A DNA stretch of 20,242 nt from Sphingomonadaceae bacterium (GTDB lineage: Bacteria > Pseudomonadota > Alphaproteobacteria > Sphingomonadales > Sphingomonadaceae). The notes under the pieces are model-generated. The model saw only the letters and a list, made by a program, of their open reading frames with translations. It had not been told where the DNA came from and searched no databases. Made by a program: the position numbers and the translations under genes. The stretch spans positions 1-20,242 of the forward strand of contig JACVCM010000031.1 of NCBI GenBank assembly GCA_016742125.1, written 5' to 3'. Below, piece by piece: positions 11,610-17,684 of the stretch. Position 1 is the stretch's first letter; each line of letters starts with the position of its first letter.

Positions 11610-11930
11610 ATGCAGAAAGACGTTGAATTGAAAGACCGCCCCAACGAAACGGCCCATGGCGGCCACGGTGGCGATGGCCGCGACAAAACTTTCGAGATTG
11701 CCATCATCTATAATGGTGTCGAAAAGAAGGTTGAGGTCGATCGTGACGAACTCGTCTCGAGTGTTTTGGCCAAGGCGATCCGTGCCCATCAGATCACGGA
11801 GAACGTCCATGCGCTGGGGCTGTTCCCTGAAGAGGGTCCTGAATTGGATATCAGCCAGACGGTCAAGGATGCGAAGATCAAGAAGCGTGATCGCGTTTTG
11901 CTTCGCCCCTCCACGGTTCGCGCAGGGTAA
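11610..11930 (+). CDS. Ubiquitin-like protein (multiubiquitin-family beta-grasp modifier)
   Basis: This 106-residue predicted modifier starts with a hydrophilic tail that includes a His/Gly-rich stretch, HGGHGGDGRD (16-25), typical of multiubiquitin-domain proteins. One beta-grasp domain follows at about 27-100: KTFEIAIIYNGVEKKVEVDR, DELVSSVLAKAIRAH, then LDISQTVKDAKIKKRDRVLL. It ends in RPSTVRAG, so a glycine is already the last residue and could be activated without trimming. The ATG at 11610 is chosen for GAAGGAA 6-8 bases before it; the in-frame start at 11547 would lie inside the promoter. It is the first gene of the operon and is followed after 5 bases by the JAB gene. The family match is recalled, not searched. 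A single Ubl domain rather than a tandem array is notable. Confidence 0.85.
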   Translation: MQKDVELKDRPNETAHGGHGGDGRDKTFEIAIIYNGVEKKVEVDRDELVSSVLAKAIRAHQITENVHALGLFPEEGPELDISQTVKDAKIKKRDRVLLRPSTVRAG

Positions 11931-11935
11931 TCCCG

Positions 11936-12379
11936 GTGCTTTACCGATTACCACGCCGCATGATCGAGGAAACATTTTCGGTTTTTCGGTCATGCGGCAA
12001 TGGCGAGCGCGAATGTCAGCTTTACTGGTTAAGCCATCAAGACAGCCCTCTTGAACTGATGGAGGTCAATCATCCACGCCATTGGGCCAGTCGATATGGT
12101 TTAGCAGTCGAAGACAAATGGATCAGCCGGTTTTGGGGTGATCTGGCAGATCGCAGAATGTCAGTCCGTTTTCAGGTGCACACCCACCCGGAACAGGCAT
12201 TTCATTCCGCTACCGATGATGCCTATCCGCTGATGTTTCATGCAGGCTTTTTGAGCTTGGTTATTCCGGATTTTGCCCTTGGGCCAGTCGGTTTCGATCA
12301 AACCTATCTGACAGAAATGCAACCCAATGGCCGGTGGAAGCAGGTTCCGATTTTCGAAAGGATCATTCTTGGTGACTAG
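11936..12379 (+). CDS. JAB/JAMM-family metallopeptidase (predicted Ubl deconjugase or processing enzyme)
   Basis: This 147-residue predicted zinc isopeptidase would remove or trim the ubiquitin-like protein. The JAMM signature is visible: an upstream Glu (E24 or E26 in GNGERECQLYWL), then HTHP with H82 and H84, S91 and D95 in HTHPEQAFHSATDD. D95 lies 11 residues after H84, the spacing known from JAMM enzymes such as AMSH, but the Ser is one residue earlier than usual. The GTG at 11936 is the likely start: AGGG, overlapping the last Ubl codons, is 8 bases before it, whereas the ATG at 11960 has no ribosome site. Its end overlaps the E1 start by 8 bases. There are no membrane segments. It could be a structural JAB-like protein if the shifted Ser abolishes activity. 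Confidence 0.85.
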   Translation: MLYRLPRRMIEETFSVFRSCGNGERECQLYWLSHQDSPLELMEVNHPRHWASRYGLAVEDKWISRFWGDLADRRMSVRFQVHTHPEQAFHSATDDAYPLMFHAGFLSLVIPDFALGPVGFDQTYLTEMQPNGRWKQVPIFERIILGD

Positions 12380-13667
12380 CAACGAACAGTTGGCCCGCAC
12401 CATTTTGCTGCTTGCCGCCGATCTGGGGATTAGCAACGAAGTTGCGATTGCCCGAGCATTGCACCAACCCACGGCAGTTTTAGTGGCCGACGAAGTGGTC
12501 GCCTCCACTTATGCAGGGCAGGTCGCTCTCACAACGGCTGCGATGCTGATGCGCCGTTCTGGGCATCAAGTCTTTGTCGATATCCCCGATGTCGATCTCA
12601 TTGGTTTTCAGGTCCCAATGGCAGGGCGGACGTTGCATGAGGCAATTCAGTCCGTTGCCGATAAGCTGATTGATGGCGACGCTATTTCGGTCGGCTGCCC
12701 GCTATTTGCACCTGACATCGCATTTATTTTTGGCAATGGGACGGCGGGAGTTGGTGTTCGCGCCAAAAGGATCATGAGCGTTGGTTGGTCAAAGTGGTCC
12801 GGCACACTGAATGACTGGCCAATCCAGTCCGCTTGGGAAGATTGCAGCAATCCGTTTGGCGTGATGACTGCTGCTGCTTTGGCGGCGGCAGAACTGTTTA
12901 AGGTTACAGGGCGAATCCTGCTGCCGATTGGAAATAGGACGGCAGGGTTTGGGGATGTGTTTGCGGCTTCGAAGAGTTCGTCTTTCCGTCTGGCACCTGA
13001 GGAAACACCTTTGCTCAACGAACTTGGCTCATTTGACATCGTAAGTGCCGGTGCGGTGTCCAATGCTTTTGTATATGCAGTCGCCCGCATAGCCGATGTA
13101 ACGGGGTTGGGCCGGGCATTTGACAAAGACCGCTCGGATAACCCAAACCGAAATCGGAATGTGCTCTTGCTGCCGAAAGATATGCACAAGCCAAAGGTTG
13201 ATACTTTTGTGTTCTCCAATGGTCTGACAATTGAGCCTGTCCCGCGTCATTTTGAGGAATATGACCTCGCGTCATTGGCCGAGCGGGTGGTGGTTGGTGT
13301 TGATGATATCCCCACCCGTTGGATGCTGGCTCGAGGCAATCCTGCTTGGATGGGCGTTGGAGCGACCAGCCATTTCAGCGCAATGGCCTCTGTCCACTAT
13401 GCGCACTCGGCTTGCGCTGCATGTCTTCATCCGAAGGATGAAGTGGTTGAAGGCGATACGCCAACCGTAGCATTCGTATCATTTTTTGCGGGCTTGCAAG
13501 TCGCTGCTGACTTTATGAGGGATGTGTCAGGGTATGACCTGAACTTGGCGTCTAGACAGAACTACTGGACGCCGTTTCATCCGCAAAACGAAATGCCGTC
13601 CAAGGTCTATCCCGTCGCTGGTTGTCCTGCTGGGTGCTACGCATCACAGATCAAGCGGGCGGCATAA
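12372..13667 (+). CDS. E1/ThiF-like adenylating enzyme with an N-terminal extension
   Basis: This 431-residue enzyme is predicted to adenylate the C-terminal glycine of the Ubl. The ThiF core occupies about 219-425: a glycine-loop variant, FDIVSAGAVSNA (221-232), the E1 motif FDKDRSDNPNRNRN (250-263), VVVGVDDIPTRWMLARG (306-322), and likely zinc ligands C348 and C351 (CAAC) with C418 and C422 (CPAGC). The first 218 residues form a separate domain ending in NPFG...AAALAAAELFK (160-177), a pattern I recall from bacterial operon-encoded E1-like proteins; it has no E2 signature. Only two other cysteines exist, C109 and C158, both in that domain. The GTG at 12372 is chosen for AGGA 9 bases before it and the 8-base overlap with the JAB gene. 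It ends 3 bases from the convergent antitoxin gene. Confidence 0.85.
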   Translation: MTSNEQLARTILLLAADLGISNEVAIARALHQPTAVLVADEVVASTYAGQVALTTAAMLMRRSGHQVFVDIPDVDLIGFQVPMAGRTLHEAIQSVADKLIDGDAISVGCPLFAPDIAFIFGNGTAGVGVRAKRIMSVGWSKWSGTLNDWPIQSAWEDCSNPFGVMTAAALAAAELFKVTGRILLPIGNRTAGFGDVFAASKSSSFRLAPEETPLLNELGSFDIVSAGAVSNAFVYAVARIADVTGLGRAFDKDRSDNPNRNRNVLLLPKDMHKPKVDTFVFSNGLTIEPVPRHFEEYDLASLAERVVVGVDDIPTRWMLARGNPAWMGVGATSHFSAMASVHYAHSACAACLHPKDEVVEGDTPTVAFVSFFAGLQVAADFMRDVSGYDLNLASRQNYWTPFHPQNEMPSKVYPVAGCPAGCYASQIKRAA

Positions 13668-13670
13668 AAC

Positions 13671-13961
13671 TCACCCCATCCCCTTCTCAATCAAAGCCAA
13701 TGCCGCCTTAGGATCAGCATCCACCATCCCCAGCAACGTCCGCGCGGGGGCGTCGGGGGAGCGTCTGTGCTGCTCCCAATCGCGCACGGTGCCAATGGGC
13801 ACGCGCAGCTTGGCGGCGAAGCCTGCCTGGCTTAGTTTGGTCTTGGCGCGGATGGCCTTTACGTCGGGTCCGGCCACGATGCGGCCTTTGCTCTTATCGC
13901 CCTCTGCAAAGGCGATGGCGTCGGCCAATCCGGCTGCGATCTTGTCAAATGCTTTAGTCAT
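13671..13961 (-). CDS. XRE-family antitoxin (HigA/NadS-like)
   Basis: This 96-residue DNA-binding antitoxin has a helix-turn-helix at about residues 35-75: VKAIRAKTKLSQAGFAAKLR then PIGTVRDWEQHRRSPDAPAR. The WEQ.RR.P...AR.LL ending is typical of HigA/NadS-type antitoxins. It should neutralise the toxin encoded just upstream (51-base gap, same strand) and bind the palindromes before the toxin gene. AGGAAAG precedes the ATG at 13961. Its stop lies 3 bases from the E1 stop, so the two operons are tail to tail with no room for a terminator. Toxin-first order matches higBA-type loci. Confidence 0.88.
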   Translation of the reverse strand: MTKAFDKIAAGLADAIAFAEGDKSKGRIVAGPDVKAIRAKTKLSQAGFAAKLRVPIGTVRDWEQHRRSPDAPARTLLGMVDADPKAALALIEKGMG

Positions 13962-14012
13962 ATCTTTCCTTGCATGCCCGTGGTTGAACGGGGGTTGCGA
14001 ACCCCCGCAAGC

Positions 14013-14360
14013 TTAAGACACATTCTCCTTTATTGCTGTTGCCTTCAAAATTGCTGCCATTGCCTTCAGGGCATTTCTTTCACCCTGTGTCAGATTTGCC
14101 TTTTCGCCTTTGCCGAACACGGTGAGCAGGCACACCGGGATATCGCCGCCGCCGAAATAATAGACGATCCGGTAACCGCCTGACTTGCCTTTACCCCGAC
14201 CAGCGAGCCGCGCTTTGCGGACGCCGCCGGTTCCCTGCATCACGTCACCCGCCTCCGGGTTGGTTGCCACCAGATCGACTGCTGCGTTCTGCTCGTCTTC
14301 GGTCATCCCAGCATTCTTGGCGTCGCGAAGATAGCTTTCGGTTTCGACGACGGTTTGCAT
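14013..14360 (-). CDS. RelE/HigB-family toxin of a type II toxin-antitoxin pair
   Basis: This 115-residue predicted mRNA-cleaving toxin carries the family pattern NPEAGDVMQGTGGVRKARLA (about 34-53), GKSGGYRIVYYF (56-69), CLLTVFGKGEKANLT and ERNALK, as in RelE-superfamily toxins that pair with HigA/NadS antitoxins. The Arg/Lys residues around GGVRKAR and GGYRIVYY are the expected substrate-contact positions. The ATG at 14360 has no Shine-Dalgarno, and the predicted -10 box ends 9 bases before it, so the message may be almost leaderless. It is first in the operon, with the antitoxin second. It sits between the ubiquitin-like operon and a pilin gene. Confidence 0.88.
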   Translation of the reverse strand: MQTVVETESYLRDAKNAGMTEDEQNAAVDLVATNPEAGDVMQGTGGVRKARLAGRGKGKSGGYRIVYYFGGGDIPVCLLTVFGKGEKANLTQGERNALKAMAAILKATAIKENVS

Positions 14361-14368
14361 GCCAAAGT

Positions 14369-14424
14369 GATATACGGCTTTGCCGTAGTTTTTACAACAG
14401 CTAATTATGCGGCAATGCCGTATA
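14369..14424 (-). promoter_or_regulatory. Promoter and twin palindromic operators of the toxin-antitoxin operon
   Basis: TACGGC-TTT-GCCGTA (14373-14387) is a perfect inverted repeat. A second copy, GCGGC-AAT-GCCGTA (14409-14422, one mismatch in the arms), is centred 35 bases away. On the minus strand, TTGTAA (complement of 14392-14397), 17 bases, then TATATC (complement of 14369-14374) forms a promoter with the first palindrome inside its spacer. Antitoxin bound there would block RNA polymerase, the usual autoregulation of such operons. Confidence 0.65.
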
Positions 14425-14432
14425 ACATTTGC

Positions 14433-14597
14433 TCATCGCTTTAGAGCCTCCGAAATCGTATTGAAGATATTCGCCAAATTCAGCCCCAGCGATACAAAGG
14501 CAATGATGCACGCCAGCGCAATCAGCGCGGCTATCAGGCCGTACTCGATCGCGGTGGCGCCTTCTTCGTTTTGGGATAGCTGCTTTATGAATTGCAT
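14433..14597 (-). CDS. Flp/Fap-type pilin
   Basis: This short 54-residue pilin of the Tad/Flp class starts MQFIKQLSQNEEGATAIEYG and continues LIAALIALACIIAFVSLGLN, ending in FNTISEALKR. The segment before the hydrophobic helix contains the GATAIEYG motif where prepilin peptidase normally cleaves after Gly, leaving the conserved Glu and Tyr at mature positions 5 and 6. One membrane helix spans about 18-40. AGGAG lies 8 bases before the ATG. No prepilin peptidase (cpaA), secretin or ATPase gene is nearby in this window, so it is an orphan copy served from elsewhere. The same-strand toxin-antitoxin promoter starts only about 10 bases past its stop. Confidence 0.93.
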   Translation of the reverse strand: MQFIKQLSQNEEGATAIEYGLIAALIALACIIAFVSLGLNLANIFNTISEALKR

Positions 14598-14711
14598 GAC
14601 TTTTACTCCTGCGCTGGACCCGCGCGGTTGCTCATCCCGGCTTGCTTGTCATGTGGCGGGGTTAGGCGTGGCTTAAGCGACATCGTTAAGGGCGCATTTG
14701 GCGGCGGGCCG

Positions 14712-14753
14712 GGGCAGCGGCGCGGGCTGGCTTCCTGATCTGGTCCGCTGCCC
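14712..14753 (-). terminator. Possible hairpin terminator after the 14764-15399 gene
   Basis: GGGCAGCGG (14712-14720) and CCGCTGCCC (14745-14753) form a perfect 9-base GC-rich stem with a 24-base loop, just past the stop codon at 14764 on the minus strand. No T-run follows, so it is at best an imperfect intrinsic terminator or an mRNA-protecting structure. Between it and the pilin gene (14598-14711) I see only the pilin ribosome site. Confidence 0.3.
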
Positions 14754-14763
14754 GCCCCGCGCC

Positions 14764-15399
14764 CTAAGCCTCGCCGTTGGCGATGCGGATGTTCAATATG
14801 TCGAGCTGCGCCAATATGGCGTCGCGCGCCTCTTCCTCGCTGGCGCGCACGACCTGCTGCTGCTCCTCTTCCCATTCCTTGCGCCATTGCGCCTTCAGCT
14901 TCTTGAGGCTGTCGGGCATGCTGCTCGCCGGGCAGCCGCCGCCAACATTCAGGCTGCCGCCATATTGTTCGGGGAAGCGCTGCTGCACGATCCACATCAT
15001 GGCGCGCGTGTTGTATTTGCGGCGTTCGAGGATGACCTCGCCGTCCTTCAACAGGCGCTCGGGCGTGCCGTGGATGGCATGTTCCATCAGCTTGTCGAGC
15101 ACCATGCGCGCGCCGATGTCGATCGCGACCTCCCACGCGGCGGCAAAGCTTTCGGCGCCTTTGGCCCGGCGCAGCGCGTAGAAGGCGGTGTCGCTGGCGC
15201 CGACCGAGGCAGCCGCCATCTCGACACTGCCGCAACTCGCCAGATTGGCGATGAAGGTCCGCTGTTTCAACGGCGTGAGGCCGTTCCAGCGCTTTGTCCG
15301 GCGCGGGACGGGGGTGAAGGCAAGGCGGGCATCGAGGCTGGCCTCGATATCGACAGTGTTGGGGTCGGAGGCGAGTGAGGGGAGGACTTCTTGAGTCAT
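14764..15399 (-). CDS. Conserved hypothetical protein resembling a terminase small subunit
   Basis: This 211-residue protein was not firmly recognised. Residues about 38-85 read RWNGLTPLKQRTFIANLASC, then GSVEMAAASVGASDTAFYAL, which has the shape of a DNA-binding helix-turn-helix like those at the start of phage terminase small subunits. The middle (FAAAWEVAIDIGARMVLDKL, YNTRAMMWIVQQRFPEQYGG) looks helical. The C-terminus is a charged helix, KKLKAQWRKEWEEEQQQVV, ending in ILNIRIANGEA, possibly a coiled coil for assembly. The start ATG at 15399 lacks a Shine-Dalgarno; the frame is open to 16125 but that part is the shadow of the ABC-F gene. No other phage gene is nearby, so it is probably a domesticated or regulatory relative. 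It is divergent from the ABC-F gene (78-base gap). Confidence 0.75.
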   Translation of the reverse strand: MTQEVLPSLASDPNTVDIEASLDARLAFTPVPRRTKRWNGLTPLKQRTFIANLASCGSVEMAAASVGASDTAFYALRRAKGAESFAAAWEVAIDIGARMVLDKLMEHAIHGTPERLLKDGEVILERRKYNTRAMMWIVQQRFPEQYGGSLNVGGGCPASSMPDSLKKLKAQWRKEWEEEQQQVVRASEEEARDAILAQLDILNIRIANGEA

Positions 15400-15477
15400 T
15401 CGGGTAAAGTAACCGATATGGTTATTTGTAGGAAAGTGGTTTCTGTATGTGCGGCGCTCTGCTAGGCGCGCGCCGTC

Positions 15478-17346
15478 ATGTTGAACCTCCAGAATATCAC
15501 CGTGCGCCTTGGCGGGCGCACCATCCTCGACCGCGCGACCGCGGCGCTGCCGCCTTATGGGCGCATCGGCCTGATCGGGCGCAACGGGGCGGGGAAATCG
15601 ACGCTGATGAAGGTGATGATCGGCTCGCTGGAGGCCGATGACGGCAGCCTCGAGATGCCCAAGGGCACACGCATCGGCTATATCGCGCAGGAGGCGCCCG
15701 CGGGCGATGCGACACCGTTCGAAACCGTGCTGGCGGCAGATACCGAGCGGGCGGCGCTGATGATCGAGAGTGAGGAGCCGGGGCTGGACGCGGACCGCAT
15801 GGCGGAGGTGCATGAGCGGCTGATCGCGATCGACGCCTATACCGCGCCGGCGCGGGCGTCGCGAATCCTCGTCGGGCTGGGCTTTGATGAGGAGATGCAG
15901 GCGCGGCCGCTCGACAGCTTCTCCGGCGGGTGGAAGATGCGCGTTGCGCTGGCGGCGCTCCTGTTCTCGCAGCCCGACCTGCTGCTGCTCGACGAGCCTT
16001 CGAACCACCTCGACCTTGAAGCGACCTTGTGGCTCGAAAATTTCCTCAAAAGCTATCCGGCGATGATGGTGGTGATCAGCCATGAGCGCGATTTGCTGAA
16101 CAATGTGGTCGACCATATCCTGCATCTGGAGGGCGGGCAGGTGACGCTCTATGCGGGCGGCTATGACGCGTTCGAGCGGCAGCGGGCGGAGCGCGCGGCG
16201 CAGCTCGCGGCGGCGAAGGCAGCGCAGGATGCGCAGCGCGCCAAGCTGCTGGACTATATCGCGCGCAACTCCGCGCGGGCCTCCACCGCGAAGCAGGCGC
16301 AGAGCCGCGCCAAGGCGCTGGCGAAGATGCAGCCGGTGCAGGCAATGGTCGACGATCCGTCGCTAAGCTTCGACTTTCCCAGCCCCGATGCGCTGAAGCC
16401 GCCGCTGGTGACGCTCGATCTGGCGAGTGTGGGTTATAGCCCCGGCAATCCGGTGCTCGAACGGCTGAACCTGCGGATCGACCCCGATGACCGGATCGCT
16501 CTCCTTGGCCGCAATGGCAATGGCAAGACCACGCTGGCGCGGCTGCTGGCGGCGCAACTGGCGCCGATGGAGGGCGCGATGGCGGCGAGCGGCAAGATGC
16601 GCGTCGGCTATTTCACGCAATATCAGGTGGAGGAGCTGGACGGCGACGATACCCCGCTCGAGCATATGACGCGCCAGATGAAGGGCGCGACCCCCGGCGC
16701 GGTGCGCGCGCAACTGGGGCGGTTCGGCTTTTCCGGGCCCAAGGCGACGACCAAGGTCGGCAAGCTGTCGGGCGGCGAACGTGCGCGGCTCGCGCTGGCG
16801 CTGATCACGCGCGATGCGCCGCACATGCTGATCCTCGACGAACCGACCAACCACCTCGATGTCGATGCGCGCGAGGCGCTGGTGCAGGCGCTGAACGAAT
16901 ATGAGGGCACCGTGGTGCTGGTCAGCCACGACCGGCACATGCTCGAGCTGACCGCCGACCGGCTGGTGCTGGTCGATGGCGGGACGGCGACCGAGTTTTC
17001 GGGCAGTATCGACGATTATACCGACTTCATCTTGGGCAAGGGACCGGCGAAGGAGAAGCTTTCAAAGGCCGACCGGAAAGACGACAAGAAAGCGCAAGCT
17101 GCCGCGCGCGAGGCGCAGGCAAAGCTGAAGCGCGAGGTAAGCGATGCCGAGGCGGACCTGGCCAAGCTGGAGGTTGTCCTTCGCTCTATCGACCGCGCGA
17201 TGTTCGATCCGGCATCGGCCGCGAACGAGTATAAGGACCTGACGATGGGCGAATTGTCGCAACGGCGCGGCAAGATCGTCGCAGCGCAGGAAGCGGCGGA
17301 AGCGCGATGGGTTGAGGCGAGCGAGGCGCTGGAGAAGGCAGGCTAG
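15478..17346 (+). CDS. ABC-F family ATPase, YheS-like
   Basis: This 622-residue soluble protein has two ATP-binding cassettes and no membrane domain. ABC-F proteins act on ribosomes, resolving stalled or inhibited translation. Cassette 1: Walker A GRNGAGKST (34-42), signature FSGGWKMR (148-155), Walker B LLLLDEPSNHLD (about 168-179). Cassette 2: GRNGNGKTT (344-352), LSGGERARL (430-438), LILDEPTNHLD (about 451-461). The interdomain linker (about 225-325) contains the KQAQSRAKALAKM segment shared with E. coli YheS. A lysine- and glutamate-rich C-terminal coiled coil spans about 530-620. It looks like the housekeeping YheS group rather than an antibiotic-resistance ABC-F, though this cannot be settled by eye. 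The ATG at 15478 has no clear Shine-Dalgarno. Its stop overlaps the DUF1289 stop on the other strand. Confidence 0.95.
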   Translation: MLNLQNITVRLGGRTILDRATAALPPYGRIGLIGRNGAGKSTLMKVMIGSLEADDGSLEMPKGTRIGYIAQEAPAGDATPFETVLAADTERAALMIESEEPGLDADRMAEVHERLIAIDAYTAPARASRILVGLGFDEEMQARPLDSFSGGWKMRVALAALLFSQPDLLLLDEPSNHLDLEATLWLENFLKSYPAMMVVISHERDLLNNVVDHILHLEGGQVTLYAGGYDAFERQRAERAAQLAAAKAAQDAQRAKLLDYIARNSARASTAKQAQSRAKALAKMQPVQAMVDDPSLSFDFPSPDALKPPLVTLDLASVGYSPGNPVLERLNLRIDPDDRIALLGRNGNGKTTLARLLAAQLAPMEGAMAASGKMRVGYFTQYQVEELDGDDTPLEHMTRQMKGATPGAVRAQLGRFGFSGPKATTKVGKLSGGERARLALALITRDAPHMLILDEPTNHLDVDAREALVQALNEYEGTVVLVSHDRHMLELTADRLVLVDGGTATEFSGSIDDYTDFILGKGPAKEKLSKADRKDDKKAQAAAREAQAKLKREVSDAEADLAKLEVVLRSIDRAMFDPASAANEYKDLTMGELSQRRGKIVAAQEAAEARWVEASEALEKAG

Positions 17347-17519
17347 CGCTCCAGCCGCCGCAACCGTTCGGGCAGTTGTTCCATTATCGCGCGGCGCTCT
17401 TCGTCGCTGGCCGAAAGCCAGTACGCAATCTCGTCCATCGACCGGCCGCAGCCGATGCAGTACTGGCCGGTGCTGTCGACATCGCAGACATCGATGCAGG
17501 GCGAAACGATCTCGGTCAT
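17343..17519 (-). CDS. DUF1289-family small cysteine protein
   Basis: This 58-residue protein starts MTEIVSPCIDVCDVDSTGQY and continues CIGCGRSMDEIAYW. It carries the DUF1289 signature: C8, C12, C21 and C24 in a C-x3-C...C-x2-C-x-R arrangement, followed by EI..W, then a helical tail, EERRAIMEQLPERLRRLER. The four cysteines probably bind zinc or an iron-sulfur centre; the function is unknown. It is convergent with the ABC-F gene, and their stop codons overlap by 4 bases. No Shine-Dalgarno stands out before the ATG at 17519. Confidence 0.92.
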   Translation of the reverse strand: MTEIVSPCIDVCDVDSTGQYCIGCGRSMDEIAYWLSASDEERRAIMEQLPERLRRLER

Positions 17520-17596
17520 CGCTTCAGGATATGGACTGGCACGGCGCGCTTGGCAAATTCAGTATCGGCCGCCTGCAAAAGAAAAAACTCCTGCGC

Positions 17597-17623
17597 TGTC
17601 GAAATACCTAAGACTGAAGTGTC
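17597..17623 (+). promoter_or_regulatory. Candidate ECF42-dependent promoter before the YCII/sigma operon
   Basis: TGTCGA at 17597-17602 is followed 18 bases later by GTC (17621-17623). As I recall, ECF42 promoters studied in actinobacteria have TGTCGA at -35 and a short C/G-rich -10 with TC, so this would give autoregulation of the operon that starts at 17685. The -10 match is short and could be chance. Confidence 0.45.
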
Positions 17624-17631
17624 ATAGCCAT

Positions 17632-17650
17632 GCCGGATTGCATTTCCGGC
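17632..17650 (+). promoter_or_regulatory. Hairpin in the leader of the YCII/ECF42 operon
   Basis: GCCGGA (17632-17637) and TCCGGC (17645-17650) form a 6-base stem with a 7-base loop, followed by CTGTTTT. It lies between the candidate promoter and the ATG at 17685. It could be a weak terminator or attenuator in the leader, or a protein-binding palindrome. Confidence 0.35.
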
Positions 17651-17684
17651 CTGTTTTCATCATTCAACCTATAAGGAATTCAAC

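Noticed and set aside
11936..13667. Type II CBASS or complete BilABCD operon
   Set aside because: No cGAS/DncV-like cyclase, no effector and no E2 or E1-E2 fusion motif is visible; only Ubl, JAB and E1-like genes are present.
14407..14676. Plus-strand frame at 14407-14676
   Set aside because: It is the reverse of the Flp pilin gene, which has a ribosome site and the GATAIEYG motif on the minus strand.
15400..16125. Extension of the terminase-like gene to 16125
   Set aside because: This part lies opposite the first ABC cassette, whose Walker motifs are intact; the domain begins at 15399.
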